Below, in pieces: positions 28,692 through 36,856 of a stretch of DNA of 64,000 nucleotides. A model generated the notes under the pieces. That model saw only the letters and a list, made by a program, of their open reading frames with translations. It was not told the origin of the DNA and searched no databases. Origin of the DNA: DTU015 sp964406505 (GTDB lineage: Bacteria; Bacillota; Sulfobacillia; Fermentithermobacillales; Fermentithermobacillaceae); contig CAYORX010000006.1 in assembly GCA_964406505.1 (NCBI GenBank), forward strand, positions 12,639-76,638. Reading direction: 5' to 3'. Made by a program: the position numbers and the translations under genes. Each line of letters begins with the position of its first letter. Positions within the stretch are counted from its first letter, which is position 1.

Positions 28692-30362
28692 TCAGATCTC
28701 GTCTAATTTGGAACCTTTTTCGAGTTCAAGTAATTTACTTGCATCTTTAGGTTTTTTAGGTCTAAGACCTTCTTTCATCCTTTGTGGTTTACGATCGCCC
28801 ACGAAAGTAGCTCGCCTAATTTTAGCCCACCACGGTAAACGTACCACCGTATCTGATAATTCATGCATACCAACCGGAGCAAATGGAGCTAAAAAAGGTA
28901 TGCCAAAACTTCTAAGCGACGAAGCATGGAGTAACAGCAAAATCAATCCGGAAAATACGCCGAACAACCCTAATACAGAGGTTAATACTAATAGCGGGAG
29001 CCTAAATATTCGCACAGATAATGTTAAGGGGTATGGAAGCGTAAATTGGCTAAGCGCCGTTAAGGAAATCACAATTACCATAACCGCTGATATAAGGTTA
29101 GCGCTAACCGCTGCATCGCCGATCACCAACGCCCCGACGATCCCTATCGTTTGCCCCAAAGTTTTTGGCAATCTTACGGTGGCCTCGGTCAAGATCTCAA
29201 AGATTAGTAGCATAACTAAAACTTCAATGAGTGCGGGATAAGGAACCTGTTCCCTTTGCTGAGCGATGCTTAATGCTAAACTTCTCGGAAGTAGTTCTTG
29301 ATGAAAAGATACAAGTGCAAGATAAACAGAGGGAAGTCCTAAAGAAACCGCAGCACCGAAGTAACGTACTAACCTGAACAAAGAAACAACCATCCAACGA
29401 TTGTAATAATCTTCAGGGTGACGAATAAGCGCGGCAAGTGTTACAGGTACAGTGATAACGAAAGGTGTGCCATCTATCACGATAGCTATCTTACCTTCGA
29501 GCAAAAAACTGGCCACCCGATCCGGACGTTCTGTAATATCCATTTGTGGAAATGGTGAAAACGGAGAATCTTCTATAAACTCTTCTATTACCCCTGATTC
29601 AAGTACAGAATCGGTATCTATTCTGTTTAATCTTGCCATTACCTCGTCTAAAACATCACATCTTGCAAGACCTTTTATGTAAACTATCGCCACGCGAGTA
29701 CGGGTTAAACGCCCCTTAGTGAGCATTTTGATTTTCAAGTACGGGTGACGTATTCTTCTTCTTATTAAAGAAATATTAGTTTCGATACCTTCTGCAAACC
29801 CATCTCGAGGACCGCGAACTGCAACCTCAGACTCAGGTTCTTCAATGCTTCGCCTTTCCAAACCTTCGGTGTCTATCGCAAGAGCCTGAGTCCAACCCTG
29901 GGCAAGTAAAACGCTCTGGCCCAAAAGCATAGAATCCAAGATGCTTTGTATGGTAAACAAATTTTCGATCCGGTGCGAAGCTAAAGTATCAAAAATTAGG
30001 CTTTCGGGTGCAAGAACTGCTTTAGTTTTTGTTATTTCAGTCTTTTTCAACTTTGCCATAAGGGGAATTAACACGCTATCCCGTAAAAGATTTTGATCCG
30101 TAAACTCGTCTATATAGATAAGTGCCATATGTACATTACCGTTTTGAAATCGCCTTAAACAAGCATCTGTAGAAAACTCAAGATACTTGTCTATTTGTGC
30201 AAGGTTGTTTTCAAGATCTGGGTCTAATGATAAATCGTCCAAACAAGTATCAGGCCAAGCTGCATTCAGCTTTCGTGTCTCCAATTCAAACGTTTCCCGT
30301 GACTCAAATCTAAATAATCTACGCGCTATTTTGTTCAATTTGCCTATGACGCCAAGTTTCAT
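28692..30362 (-). CDS. Spore germination protein, GerA family
   Basis: GerA-family proteins are the large subunits of germinant receptors. This one has a soluble N-terminal half (to about residue 290), then membrane helices from about 300, with family motifs such as LLEGKIAIVIDGTPF, the PEDYYNRW turn, PSVYLALVSFHQELLP and QTIGIVGALVIGDAAV. The C-terminal tail is basic. GTG at 30374 opens the frame, but ATG at 30362 sits six bases behind GTGGTGA. Length is 556. It is followed directly by gerC. The B-type permease is divergent rather than in the operon. Confidence 0.93.
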   Translation of the reverse strand: MKLGVIGKLNKIARRLFRFESRETFELETRKLNAAWPDTCLDDLSLDPDLENNLAQIDKYLEFSTDACLRRFQNGNVHMALIYIDEFTDQNLLRDSVLIPLMAKLKKTEITKTKAVLAPESLIFDTLASHRIENLFTIQSILDSMLLGQSVLLAQGWTQALAIDTEGLERRSIEEPESEVAVRGPRDGFAEGIETNISLIRRRIRHPYLKIKMLTKGRLTRTRVAIVYIKGLARCDVLDEVMARLNRIDTDSVLESGVIEEFIEDSPFSPFPQMDITERPDRVASFLLEGKIAIVIDGTPFVITVPVTLAALIRHPEDYYNRWMVVSLFRLVRYFGAAVSLGLPSVYLALVSFHQELLPRSLALSIAQQREQVPYPALIEVLVMLLIFEILTEATVRLPKTLGQTIGIVGALVIGDAAVSANLISAVMVIVISLTALSQFTLPYPLTLSVRIFRLPLLVLTSVLGLFGVFSGLILLLLHASSLRSFGIPFLAPFAPVGMHELSDTVVRLPWWAKIRRATFVGDRKPQRMKEGLRPKKPKDASKLLELEKGSKLDEI

Positions 30363-30424
30363 GATTTTCACCACTTTGGCCTAATTGAAAGGGTAGTAAA
30401 CTTAGTTTTTGCTAAAACTCTTAT

Positions 30425-30455
30425 TAGTATGAGCAATGACTACTGGGGGGCAACG
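30425..30455 (-). promoter_or_regulatory. Possible forespore-type promoter upstream of gerA
   Basis: On the minus strand a CATACTA heptamer (30431-30425) matches the -10 of sigma-G/sigma-F promoters and would start transcription about 50 bases before the gerA start. The matching -35 (TGAATA-like) is not clearly present. Suggestive only. Confidence 0.25.
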
Positions 30456-30462
30456 CTAAACG

Positions 30463-31575
30463 ATGCAAAGTAAAGTTCAGATATCAAAATGGCAATTTGC
30501 CATGATGACTTTAGGATTCCTTATAGGCACTAGTACGCTTGTAACCTCCGGAACTGTAGCAGATCATGACGGGTGGATGTCACAAATAATAGCCGGCGGC
30601 TTAGGTATACTTGCTTCATCTATTTGGTTAAAATTGGGTAATCAATATCCGGGAAAACTTCCAGGTGAATATTTCAAAATCATCGTGGGTCCATATATAG
30701 GTACATTAGTTACTTTACTATACATATGGTTTTGCTTTCATTTAGGCACCCTCGTAATCACCAATGTTAAATATGCATATTTATCTACTGTGTTTGTAGA
30801 AACTCCAGGTGTTGTTTTTGTAATATCAATGGTATCTTTAACTGGTTATGCAATATATATAGGACTTGAAGGTTTTGCTCGTAGTACCGAAATCATTACT
30901 CCCTCTGTTGTGTTCTTCTTGATGTTAATTACATTATTTACATTTCTTACACCGGGGTTAATTCGCTATGATTCGTTACTTCCCATGTTTGAGAAAGGTT
31001 GGATACCTGTTTTTAAGGGGGCGTTTTCGGTGTTCGCTTTTCCATTTGGAGAAACAATAGTATTACTTTCCATACTTCCTTTTGTGTCTCAGCAACAACG
31101 ATGTTCAAAATATTTATTTACGGTTATAGCTGTTACATCGGGATTATTAGCATTAGTGGCAATCCGAAACATTACGGTATTAGGTGTATCAGGGGTTAAG
31201 CAAGCAGTTTTCCCTTCCCTATTGTCGGTTCAGCTAATAGACATAGGTAATTTCATTCAAAGATTAGACTCTGCGATTCTTTTCGTTTGGACATTCGGAA
31301 GTTTTATCAAAATTACCGTTTGCATGTACGCCGTGGTGCTCAATTTAGGTTCTTTGTTTAAATTGCCTGATCCGTCTGTACTAGTTTTCCCCATAGGATC
31401 TTTCACTGTGAGTTTTTCTAAAATCATCTTTAAAAACATCGTCGAAATGTTAGACTTTGCAGAATTCGTATGGCCTTTCTATACTTTGCCTTTTCAGGTG
31501 ATTATGCCGTTAACTCTTTTAGGGATATCGATGTTACACAAAAATGCTAATAAACAAAGACGAACGCCATCTTGA
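30463..31575 (+). CDS. Spore germination permease, GerAB/GerB family
   Basis: GerB proteins belong to the amino acid-polyamine-organocation superfamily and form the germinant-sensing subunit. The 370-residue protein opens with QISKWQFAMMTLGFLIG, shows about ten membrane helices, and has the family-typical FPFGETIVLL region near residue 193. A run of G bases (GGGGGG) precedes the ATG. It is transcribed away from gerA and gerC, 88-100 bp apart, and its end is 20 bp from the convergent spoIVFB stop. Confidence 0.93.
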   Translation: MQSKVQISKWQFAMMTLGFLIGTSTLVTSGTVADHDGWMSQIIAGGLGILASSIWLKLGNQYPGKLPGEYFKIIVGPYIGTLVTLLYIWFCFHLGTLVITNVKYAYLSTVFVETPGVVFVISMVSLTGYAIYIGLEGFARSTEIITPSVVFFLMLITLFTFLTPGLIRYDSLLPMFEKGWIPVFKGAFSVFAFPFGETIVLLSILPFVSQQQRCSKYLFTVIAVTSGLLALVAIRNITVLGVSGVKQAVFPSLLSVQLIDIGNFIQRLDSAILFVWTFGSFIKITVCMYAVVLNLGSLFKLPDPSVLVFPIGSFTVSFSKIIFKNIVEMLDFAEFVWPFYTLPFQVIMPLTLLGISMLHKNANKQRRTPS

Positions 31576-31595
31576 ATACAAATAAACAAGAGATG

Positions 31596-32591
31596 TTACA
31601 AAGGGTTGACAAGCTCTTTTACACACATTCCCATAAGGCCTTTATAAAAAGCTTCGAGTAGATCGGTTTCCGTAACAAATCCCACAGGTTGCATTTGATT
31701 ATCCACCACCATTAACATGTAATATTTTGATGGCCTTAATCTATAAACCAATTCTTTCACAGCTGTATCTTGATAAACTAAGAGTTCCTTTATGGGCAAC
31801 GTCCCTCTCTTTGCCAACCTGTGATTTCTTGATAAAATCGCCATTATATTACCAAAAGAAATCACCTGCCGCTCTTTTAAAGCACCCCATATCAATAGCG
31901 GTCCGAACACCATCAAGTTATACCATGATTTTCCTAAAACCGTACCTACTATACCTAGCATACTTAGGAACATGCCGGTATAAATACTCAAATTACATAT
32001 TTTATAAGATGCATTTTTATATCCAACTTTTAGGGAAAGCTGGGCTCGAAAAAATCTTCCGCCATCTAGTGGCAGACAAGGAAGAAGGTTTACAGCTAAA
32101 AGACCTAAATTTATTCTAATAAGAAATTCAAGCAGTGGAAGTTGAGAGAAAGTATGCACCCCGAAAAGGGAAGATGTATAGCTAAAATAAGTTAAAAATC
32201 CTAAACTGGCTAAAAATGCGCTTTGTAAAGGTCCTGAAATAGCTATTATCGCTTCAGGCCAAGGTTCAATTTGCCATATACCATCAAACTTTGCCACAGC
32301 CCCAAAAGCCCATACTTCAATTTCGGTAATTTCTATTTCCAAAAATGACGCTGCGATAAGGTGGCCTATTTCATGAATTATAAGACTACCGGCAAAAACA
32401 ACGAAATAAAGAGCATATCCGGTACTTATCATCACTATACCCGCTAATACAAATGTTACATGTACGAATACTTTCGTATTTCCTATCTTTGTTACAGCAA
32501 AACTCACTTTAGTTTGGTTCCCTTCTGTATGGGTTTCATTAAAAATATCAAAGCCCTGTTTATACACTTTCGTACGTAGATAAATTATCAC
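31596..32591 (-). CDS. spoIVFB: Site-2 protease family intramembrane metalloprotease (SpoIVFB-like)
   Basis: SpoIVFB releases mature sigma-K in the mother cell by cutting pro-sigma-K within the membrane. The HEIGH zinc motif is at residues 73-77 and the third ligand is in LPLDGGRFF (D176). The C-terminal region from about 265 resembles a CBS domain (MVVDNQMQPVGFVTETDLLEA), as in this protease subgroup. It starts with GTG at 32591, overlapping the spoIVFA stop by four bases (GTGA), so the pair is co-translated. Length is 331. No sigma-K gene lies in the window. Confidence 0.9.
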   Translation of the reverse strand: MIIYLRTKVYKQGFDIFNETHTEGNQTKVSFAVTKIGNTKVFVHVTFVLAGIVMISTGYALYFVVFAGSLIIHEIGHLIAASFLEIEITEIEVWAFGAVAKFDGIWQIEPWPEAIIAISGPLQSAFLASLGFLTYFSYTSSLFGVHTFSQLPLLEFLIRINLGLLAVNLLPCLPLDGGRFFRAQLSLKVGYKNASYKICNLSIYTGMFLSMLGIVGTVLGKSWYNLMVFGPLLIWGALKERQVISFGNIMAILSRNHRLAKRGTLPIKELLVYQDTAVKELVYRLRPSKYYMLMVVDNQMQPVGFVTETDLLEAFYKGLMGMCVKELVNPL

Positions 32592-33298
32592 TGTGTACTA
32601 GTTTTAGGCGGCAACAATGTTAAGGGGTCAATTTCAAGACCGTTTTTCCTAAGTTCAAAATGCAAATGAGGACCTGTAGCCCTACCACTTTCACCTACGG
32701 TACCAATAACATCGCCTTGATTAGTTTTTTGATCTTTCGCCACAGATATAGAATCAAGATGTGCATAAACACTTGAAAAACCGTCACTATGTTCTATTTC
32801 TACCGTAAGACCATATGAATCTGATTGCCTGACTCCAGTGACAATCCCTGGTGCAACAGCTACTACCGGAGTTCCTACATTAGCTGAAATATCAATACCT
32901 TTGTGCATCGTCATCCCATGTGAATCTAAGTTGTCTCTCCATCCAAAATATGAAACCACCTCACCCTCGCAAGGCCAACTTAATATTTTTGGTTTTCCAG
33001 TAACAGTTCTTGCCCAAAATTTGTCGATATCAAACCTTGCCACAACTTTGATAGCCTCGGGCAGTTTGCTTACCCATGCTTTAACATCGTCGTAAGTAAT
33101 ATCCTCATCCACAACTTTTTTAGCGGCGACAACAATATCATCTGCGGCCATTTTACCTGCCTGCGAGGCTCCTAATATCACAAAAAACACTAACAAAGCG
33201 CCCAATACTTGCCACGCCCACCCAGGCAATGTTTTCATTAGTGAAGGATATAGCTGTACCTGGCTGGGATGTTTTCGCCTATAATCTTTCCAATTCAT
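32588..33298 (-). CDS. spoIVFA: M23 peptidase-domain membrane protein (SpoIVFA-like)
   Basis: The 236-residue protein has one membrane helix (about 30-47) and a C-terminal M23/LytM domain. Zinc ligands are all present: H132 and D136 in HKGIDI, and H211/H213 in HLHFE, so unlike some SpoIVFA proteins it could be catalytically active. Its place directly upstream of the SpoIVFB-like gene with a four-base overlap supports the role of regulator or scaffold of that protease at the outer forespore membrane. Confidence 0.88.
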   Translation of the reverse strand: MNWKDYRRKHPSQVQLYPSLMKTLPGWAWQVLGALLVFFVILGASQAGKMAADDIVVAAKKVVDEDITYDDVKAWVSKLPEAIKVVARFDIDKFWARTVTGKPKILSWPCEGEVVSYFGWRDNLDSHGMTMHKGIDISANVGTPVVAVAPGIVTGVRQSDSYGLTVEIEHSDGFSSVYAHLDSISVAKDQKTNQGDVIGTVGESGRATGPHLHFELRKNGLEIDPLTLLPPKTSTQ

Positions 33299-33411
33299 CC
33301 GTTACACCTCACTTCAAAAAAGGTTATTATTGATAAGTACAAGATATGAATGAAGGATAGAAGCAACAAAGGGCAGAAGTCTATTTCTAACGAATAAGGG
33401 GGCTGCTAAAC

Positions 33412-33897
33412 TTGACCATAGATAAATCCGATTTGTCCGCAAACTCAAAACATAAGTCTCATGCACCACGAATATTAATGGGCGGGCTACAGCAAGGCGA
33501 AGACGATCTAGATACACCAGCATTAATAGCTGTATCATATTCATCGCTTCAAAAAGCGCAAACTATAGCGAAATACCTTTTGGCGATTCAAAACGGGGTG
33601 CAACCATTTAGTATAAATCCCGGAATGCGTGCTGGTGACAATGTTATTAAATTGAATATTTCGCCAAAGGCAATCCCCGGCAAAGGTTATCTATGCGAAG
33701 TTAGGGCCAAGGCCGACCCCGACCATTTGACTCATTGCTTTTATCATACTTCATACCATACCGAACAGGAGGTCAACGCATTTTTTACTTTTCTTGAAAT
33801 TGCAAAACACTACATTTTTACTGTAGCCCATCAGGATAATCTGCTTTTAAAAACTATTAACTTAATTAAATACAACGTGACGAGGAGAGGAGTTTAA
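33412..33897 (+). CDS. Hypothetical protein paired with a Nudix gene
   Basis: The 161-residue soluble protein matches no family I can name. The N-terminal 20 residues are polar, then a mixed alpha/beta pattern follows with PALIAVSYSSLQKAQTIAKY and a His-rich stretch HLTHCFYHTSYH near residues 106-117 that could bind metal. The start is TTG at 33412 behind GGGGGC. The Nudix gene begins four bases after its stop, so they are probably one operon. AGGAGAGGAG for the downstream gene lies at its own 3' end. Confidence 0.6.
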   Translation: MTIDKSDLSANSKHKSHAPRILMGGLQQGEDDLDTPALIAVSYSSLQKAQTIAKYLLAIQNGVQPFSINPGMRAGDNVIKLNISPKAIPGKGYLCEVRAKADPDHLTHCFYHTSYHTEQEVNAFFTFLEIAKHYIFTVAHQDNLLLKTINLIKYNVTRRGV

Positions 33898-33901
33898 TTT
33901 A

Positions 33902-34528
33902 TTGACTGCAACCGATCCTTATTCTAATGAACAAGTACTATGCATTCCAACGCATGCACTCTACTCAGAAGTAGGCCAATGGCGTGGATTGACTGAGCCT
34001 AGCACAAGATTATGGCGAGTGCTCACTAGGACATCAACATTTAGACCTCGATTCGAGCTTGAAATTGATCCCACCTTTAAACAGCTGGTTTCTTATACGA
34101 TTTTCATATCCGGACGACGGATATTCGTGATGAAGCGCCTTGAAACTCAATCAGAAAAACGACTAAGGGGGCTTTTGTCTGTAGGGGTTGGCGGGCATAT
34201 GAATCCGGCAGAAGAAATTATGTGGCCAGGCAAAAGACGTTTATCGGATCTCAAAAACTTGGTCAGCATAAATACATTGAGAGAAATAAAAGAAGAGGTA
34301 ATCCTTGCCGGAGAGCCCCTGCTACGTATAGTCGGATTTTTAAATGATGACGAGAATGAAGTAGGAAAAGTTCACCTTGGGGTAGTTTCCGTTGTTCATT
34401 TACCATCGCCTTTGCTAGCGATACGTGAAACTGACAAAATGTGGGGTACATGGATCGAATTAATCGACTTAGGCGATATGGGGCCTTTTGAAAGTTGGTC
34501 ATCATTAGTACTTCAAGGGCTTATATGA
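33902..34528 (+). CDS. Nudix hydrolase-like protein with an expanded Nudix box
   Basis: Nudix enzymes hydrolyse nucleoside diphosphates linked to another group. The box begins with GVGGHMN (G98) and ends with REIKEE (R127-E132), so the core REUxEE is intact. The distance from Gly to Arg is 29 residues instead of the usual 14, an insertion of about 15 residues (PGKRRLSDLKNL). N-terminal residues 1-60 are outside the fold. The start is TTG at 33902, ten bases after AGGAGAGGAG. Substrate unknown; the expanded box marks a subgroup of unstudied Firmicute Nudix proteins. Confidence 0.8.
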   Translation: MTATDPYSNEQVLCIPTHALYSEVGQWRGLTEPSTRLWRVLTRTSTFRPRFELEIDPTFKQLVSYTIFISGRRIFVMKRLETQSEKRLRGLLSVGVGGHMNPAEEIMWPGKRRLSDLKNLVSINTLREIKEEVILAGEPLLRIVGFLNDDENEVGKVHLGVVSVVHLPSPLLAIRETDKMWGTWIELIDLGDMGPFESWSSLVLQGLI

Positions 34529-34614
34529 AATTTGTGTGGATATAAGATTTTGAGGTAACTCTTGATTTAGCGGGACTGCGTTTTAGATGCTATAATCAAT
34601 GAGGGGTTAACATC

Positions 34615-34995
34615 GTGACAAAAGGCGACAAAATATTAATCATCACTGCCGTAGCTATAACGACATTAATTTGGGCCGGATATAATTATTTTCCTACTAA
34701 GCCTAACCAACTTGTAGCCGTAGTTTCAGTGGACGGGGAGGAAATTTCCAGGCTCCCTGTCAATGCTGATACTATGGCTGAAATAACGATAACTATCCCC
34801 CGAGGCGAAGCTACTATAGAGTACGGACAGGGCAAAGTAAGGGTGTTACCGCTCGATCATGTCACATGCCCCAACGAAATATGTTGGAGGACGGGATGGA
34901 TCACAACCCCAGGTCAATCTATAGTGTGCTTACCTAATCGCATGGTCATTACCCTTGAAGGCAAAATATCTGAATTCGATTCAATATTACGATAG
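34615..34995 (+). CDS. NusG domain II-containing small membrane-anchored protein
   Basis: The 126-residue protein has one N-terminal hydrophobic segment (about 8-26), then a small beta domain ending with CPNEICWRTGWI and PGQSIVCLPN, the hallmark of the NusG_II (DUF2869-like) family. The paired Cys residues may form a disulfide or bind metal outside the membrane. Such proteins are often next to membrane S-components or FMN-related genes; here the convergent neighbour is queT. GAGGGG precedes the GTG start. Function unknown. Confidence 0.85.
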   Translation: MTKGDKILIITAVAITTLIWAGYNYFPTKPNQLVAVVSVDGEEISRLPVNADTMAEITITIPRGEATIEYGQGKVRVLPLDHVTCPNEICWRTGWITTPGQSIVCLPNRMVITLEGKISEFDSILR

Positions 34996-35011
34996 CTTAT
35001 CCATATAATCG

Positions 35012-35503
35012 TTATTTTAGCTTGTCAACGAGATGGTGATTTTTCTCTAAAAATAGCAAAAAAGGCAATCCAAGAACATAACACGAAATTGCTTGGCCGA
35101 GCATTATATAGAAAAACACAGGCCAATAACTAAGCCTGCTCAAAGGCGCAACGTACAGTGTCACTATAAACGCATTGACCAATACAGGCGGCAAAGGTGC
35201 CAAATATGCACTTGGCATTCTTTGCGTGAGAAACCCACTTATTAGACTCGCCAAGGCTCCTAGGGTAAGATCCCACATAATAAAGGGACTTGTTAAATTT
35301 GCGAGTATACACCCCAAATAAAGCCCCCATTTTGCCCACGGAAACAAAAAAGGCAGTACCGTAAGAATTTCCGCTACCCGCACCTGCACGGGTCCATAAC
35401 CAAAACTTGAAAAAGGGGGGAGCACAGTTAATACGGCATAAACTCCTGCTAACAAAGCCACCCTTGTGAGAACTGCTGTAAGCGATGTTTTGTTTTTGTG
35501 CAA
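35012..35503 (-). CDS. queT: QueT-family transporter substrate-binding subunit (queuosine precursor ECF S component)
   Basis: QueT proteins are membrane S components of energy-coupling-factor transporters for queuosine precursors. The 163-residue protein has about five to six helices and the family motif YGPVQVRVAEILTVLPF near residues 36-52. The start is TTG at 35503, about ten bases after AAGGGG. It begins 23 bp after the purD stop, so it is likely read with the purine operon. No preQ1 riboswitch was recognised upstream, and no ECF ATPase or T component is in the window. Confidence 0.85.
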   Translation of the reverse strand: MHKNKTSLTAVLTRVALLAGVYAVLTVLPPFSSFGYGPVQVRVAEILTVLPFLFPWAKWGLYLGCILANLTSPFIMWDLTLGALASLISGFLTQRMPSAYLAPLPPVLVNAFIVTLYVAPLSRLSYWPVFFYIMLGQAISCYVLGLPFLLFLEKNHHLVDKLK

Positions 35504-35526
35504 TGTTGTTCGGCCCCTTACTCAGA

Positions 35527-36810
35527 TTATAATTTACATATATCTTTCCTAAATTGGGCTCCTAAAAAAGTTACTTTAGGTATGATTCCGTACACCGCAT
35601 ACCTAGCTTCTTCAAATGTTGGCTTCAGCGCGCTTATTGCAAGCACTCTTCCACCCGAAGTAACTAAACGGTTAGATTGATCTTTGGCGGTGCCAGCCTG
35701 AAACACAAATACATCTTCAAGCACTTCAACCTTTGAACCTATAGTAAGCCCTTCGATGGGAATACCCGTATTATAAGAATTGGGATACCCTTTTGATGCC
35801 TGCACTACTGTAACGACTAATTCATTTCTAAAATCAATTTTGTTACGGGAAATATAATGTTGTAATTTTCCGTCGGCACACGCCATAAGCACTCCCGCAA
35901 AATCACCCGATATCCTAGGCAAAATACATTGAGCTTCGGGATCCCCAAACCTAACATTGTATTCAAGTACTTTAGGGCCATTTTGAGTGATCATTAGCCC
36001 TAAGTAAATTACACCGCGATAATCAATGCCATCCCGTTTAAAGCCTAAAAGTGTTTTATGTAGAATTTCTTTATATATAACTTGCTCTATTTCTTCCGTA
36101 ATAAAAGGAAGGGGTGAATACGCACCCATACCTCCAGTCATGGGCCCTTTATCACCCTCAAATACTCGTTTATGATCTTTGACCATCGGTAGGGGAAATA
36201 TTGAGTTACCGTCACATAACGCCATTGCCGTTGCTTCAATGCCCTCTAAGAATTCTTCTATGACAATCCGTTTTCCGGCAAGTCCGTGTAATCTTCCTGA
36301 AAGCATTTCTTCGATTATGCCACATGCTTTGTTAAAATCTGATGTTATGGTTACCCCTTTACCGAAGGCTAACCCATCTGCTTTGATAACCCAGGGTGCG
36401 GCGGTATTTTTGATGTAATCGATAGCTTTTTCTGCGCAATCAAACACTTGAGATCGAGCATGGGGGATATCATGCCTTTCCATAAAGGATTTTGCTGCAC
36501 TTTTGCTTGCTTCTAAATGTGCCCCGTTCCGTGTCGGCCCGAAAACCTTAACTCCCTTTGGCACAAGATAGTCAGCTATTCCTGCAGCTAGCGGATTTTC
36601 GGGACCCACCACAACAAGATCTATTGATTGTTTTTGGCAAAACCCGTGCACTTTTTCAAAATCCATGGGATCCGCAGACATACACTTACCCAAAAGCCCA
36701 ACACCGGGATTTCCAGGTATTGCCCACAAATTTTCAACACTGGGGCTTTTAGATATAGCCCATGCAAGAGCATGTTCCCGACCACCTGAGCCTATAAGCA
36801 ATATTCGCAA
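35527..36810 (-). CDS. purD: Phosphoribosylamine-glycine ligase
   Basis: PurD makes glycinamide ribonucleotide in step two of purine synthesis, using ATP. The ATP-grasp protein starts RILLIGSGGREHALAW and shows VVVGPENPLAAGI, KADGLAFGKGV and the VRFGDPEAQ metal-binding block. The frame is open to 36831, but TTG at 36810, nine bases after AAAGGAG, matches the family start. The product is 427 residues. It follows purH in the operon. Confidence 0.96.
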   Translation of the reverse strand: MRILLIGSGGREHALAWAISKSPSVENLWAIPGNPGVGLLGKCMSADPMDFEKVHGFCQKQSIDLVVVGPENPLAAGIADYLVPKGVKVFGPTRNGAHLEASKSAAKSFMERHDIPHARSQVFDCAEKAIDYIKNTAAPWVIKADGLAFGKGVTITSDFNKACGIIEEMLSGRLHGLAGKRIVIEEFLEGIEATAMALCDGNSIFPLPMVKDHKRVFEGDKGPMTGGMGAYSPLPFITEEIEQVIYKEILHKTLLGFKRDGIDYRGVIYLGLMITQNGPKVLEYNVRFGDPEAQCILPRISGDFAGVLMACADGKLQHYISRNKIDFRNELVVTVVQASKGYPNSYNTGIPIEGLTIGSKVEVLEDVFVFQAGTAKDQSNRLVTSGGRVLAISALKPTFEEARYAVYGIIPKVTFLGAQFRKDICKL

Positions 36811-36856
36811 GTAACAAAACTCCTTTCCCACGTAAAGGACAACAAATTTCGATTCG

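Noticed and set aside
28708..29241. 177-residue plus-strand ORF opposite gerA
   Set aside because: It is antisense to a clear GerA family gene, with composition expected of a shadow frame.
34591..34596. TATAAT with a TG extension before the NusG-II gene
   Set aside because: The predicted start would fall inside the ribosome binding site, leaving almost no leader, so it is probably chance.
35504..35526. preQ1 riboswitch before queT
   Set aside because: Only 23 bases separate purD and queT and none of the aptamer core is present.
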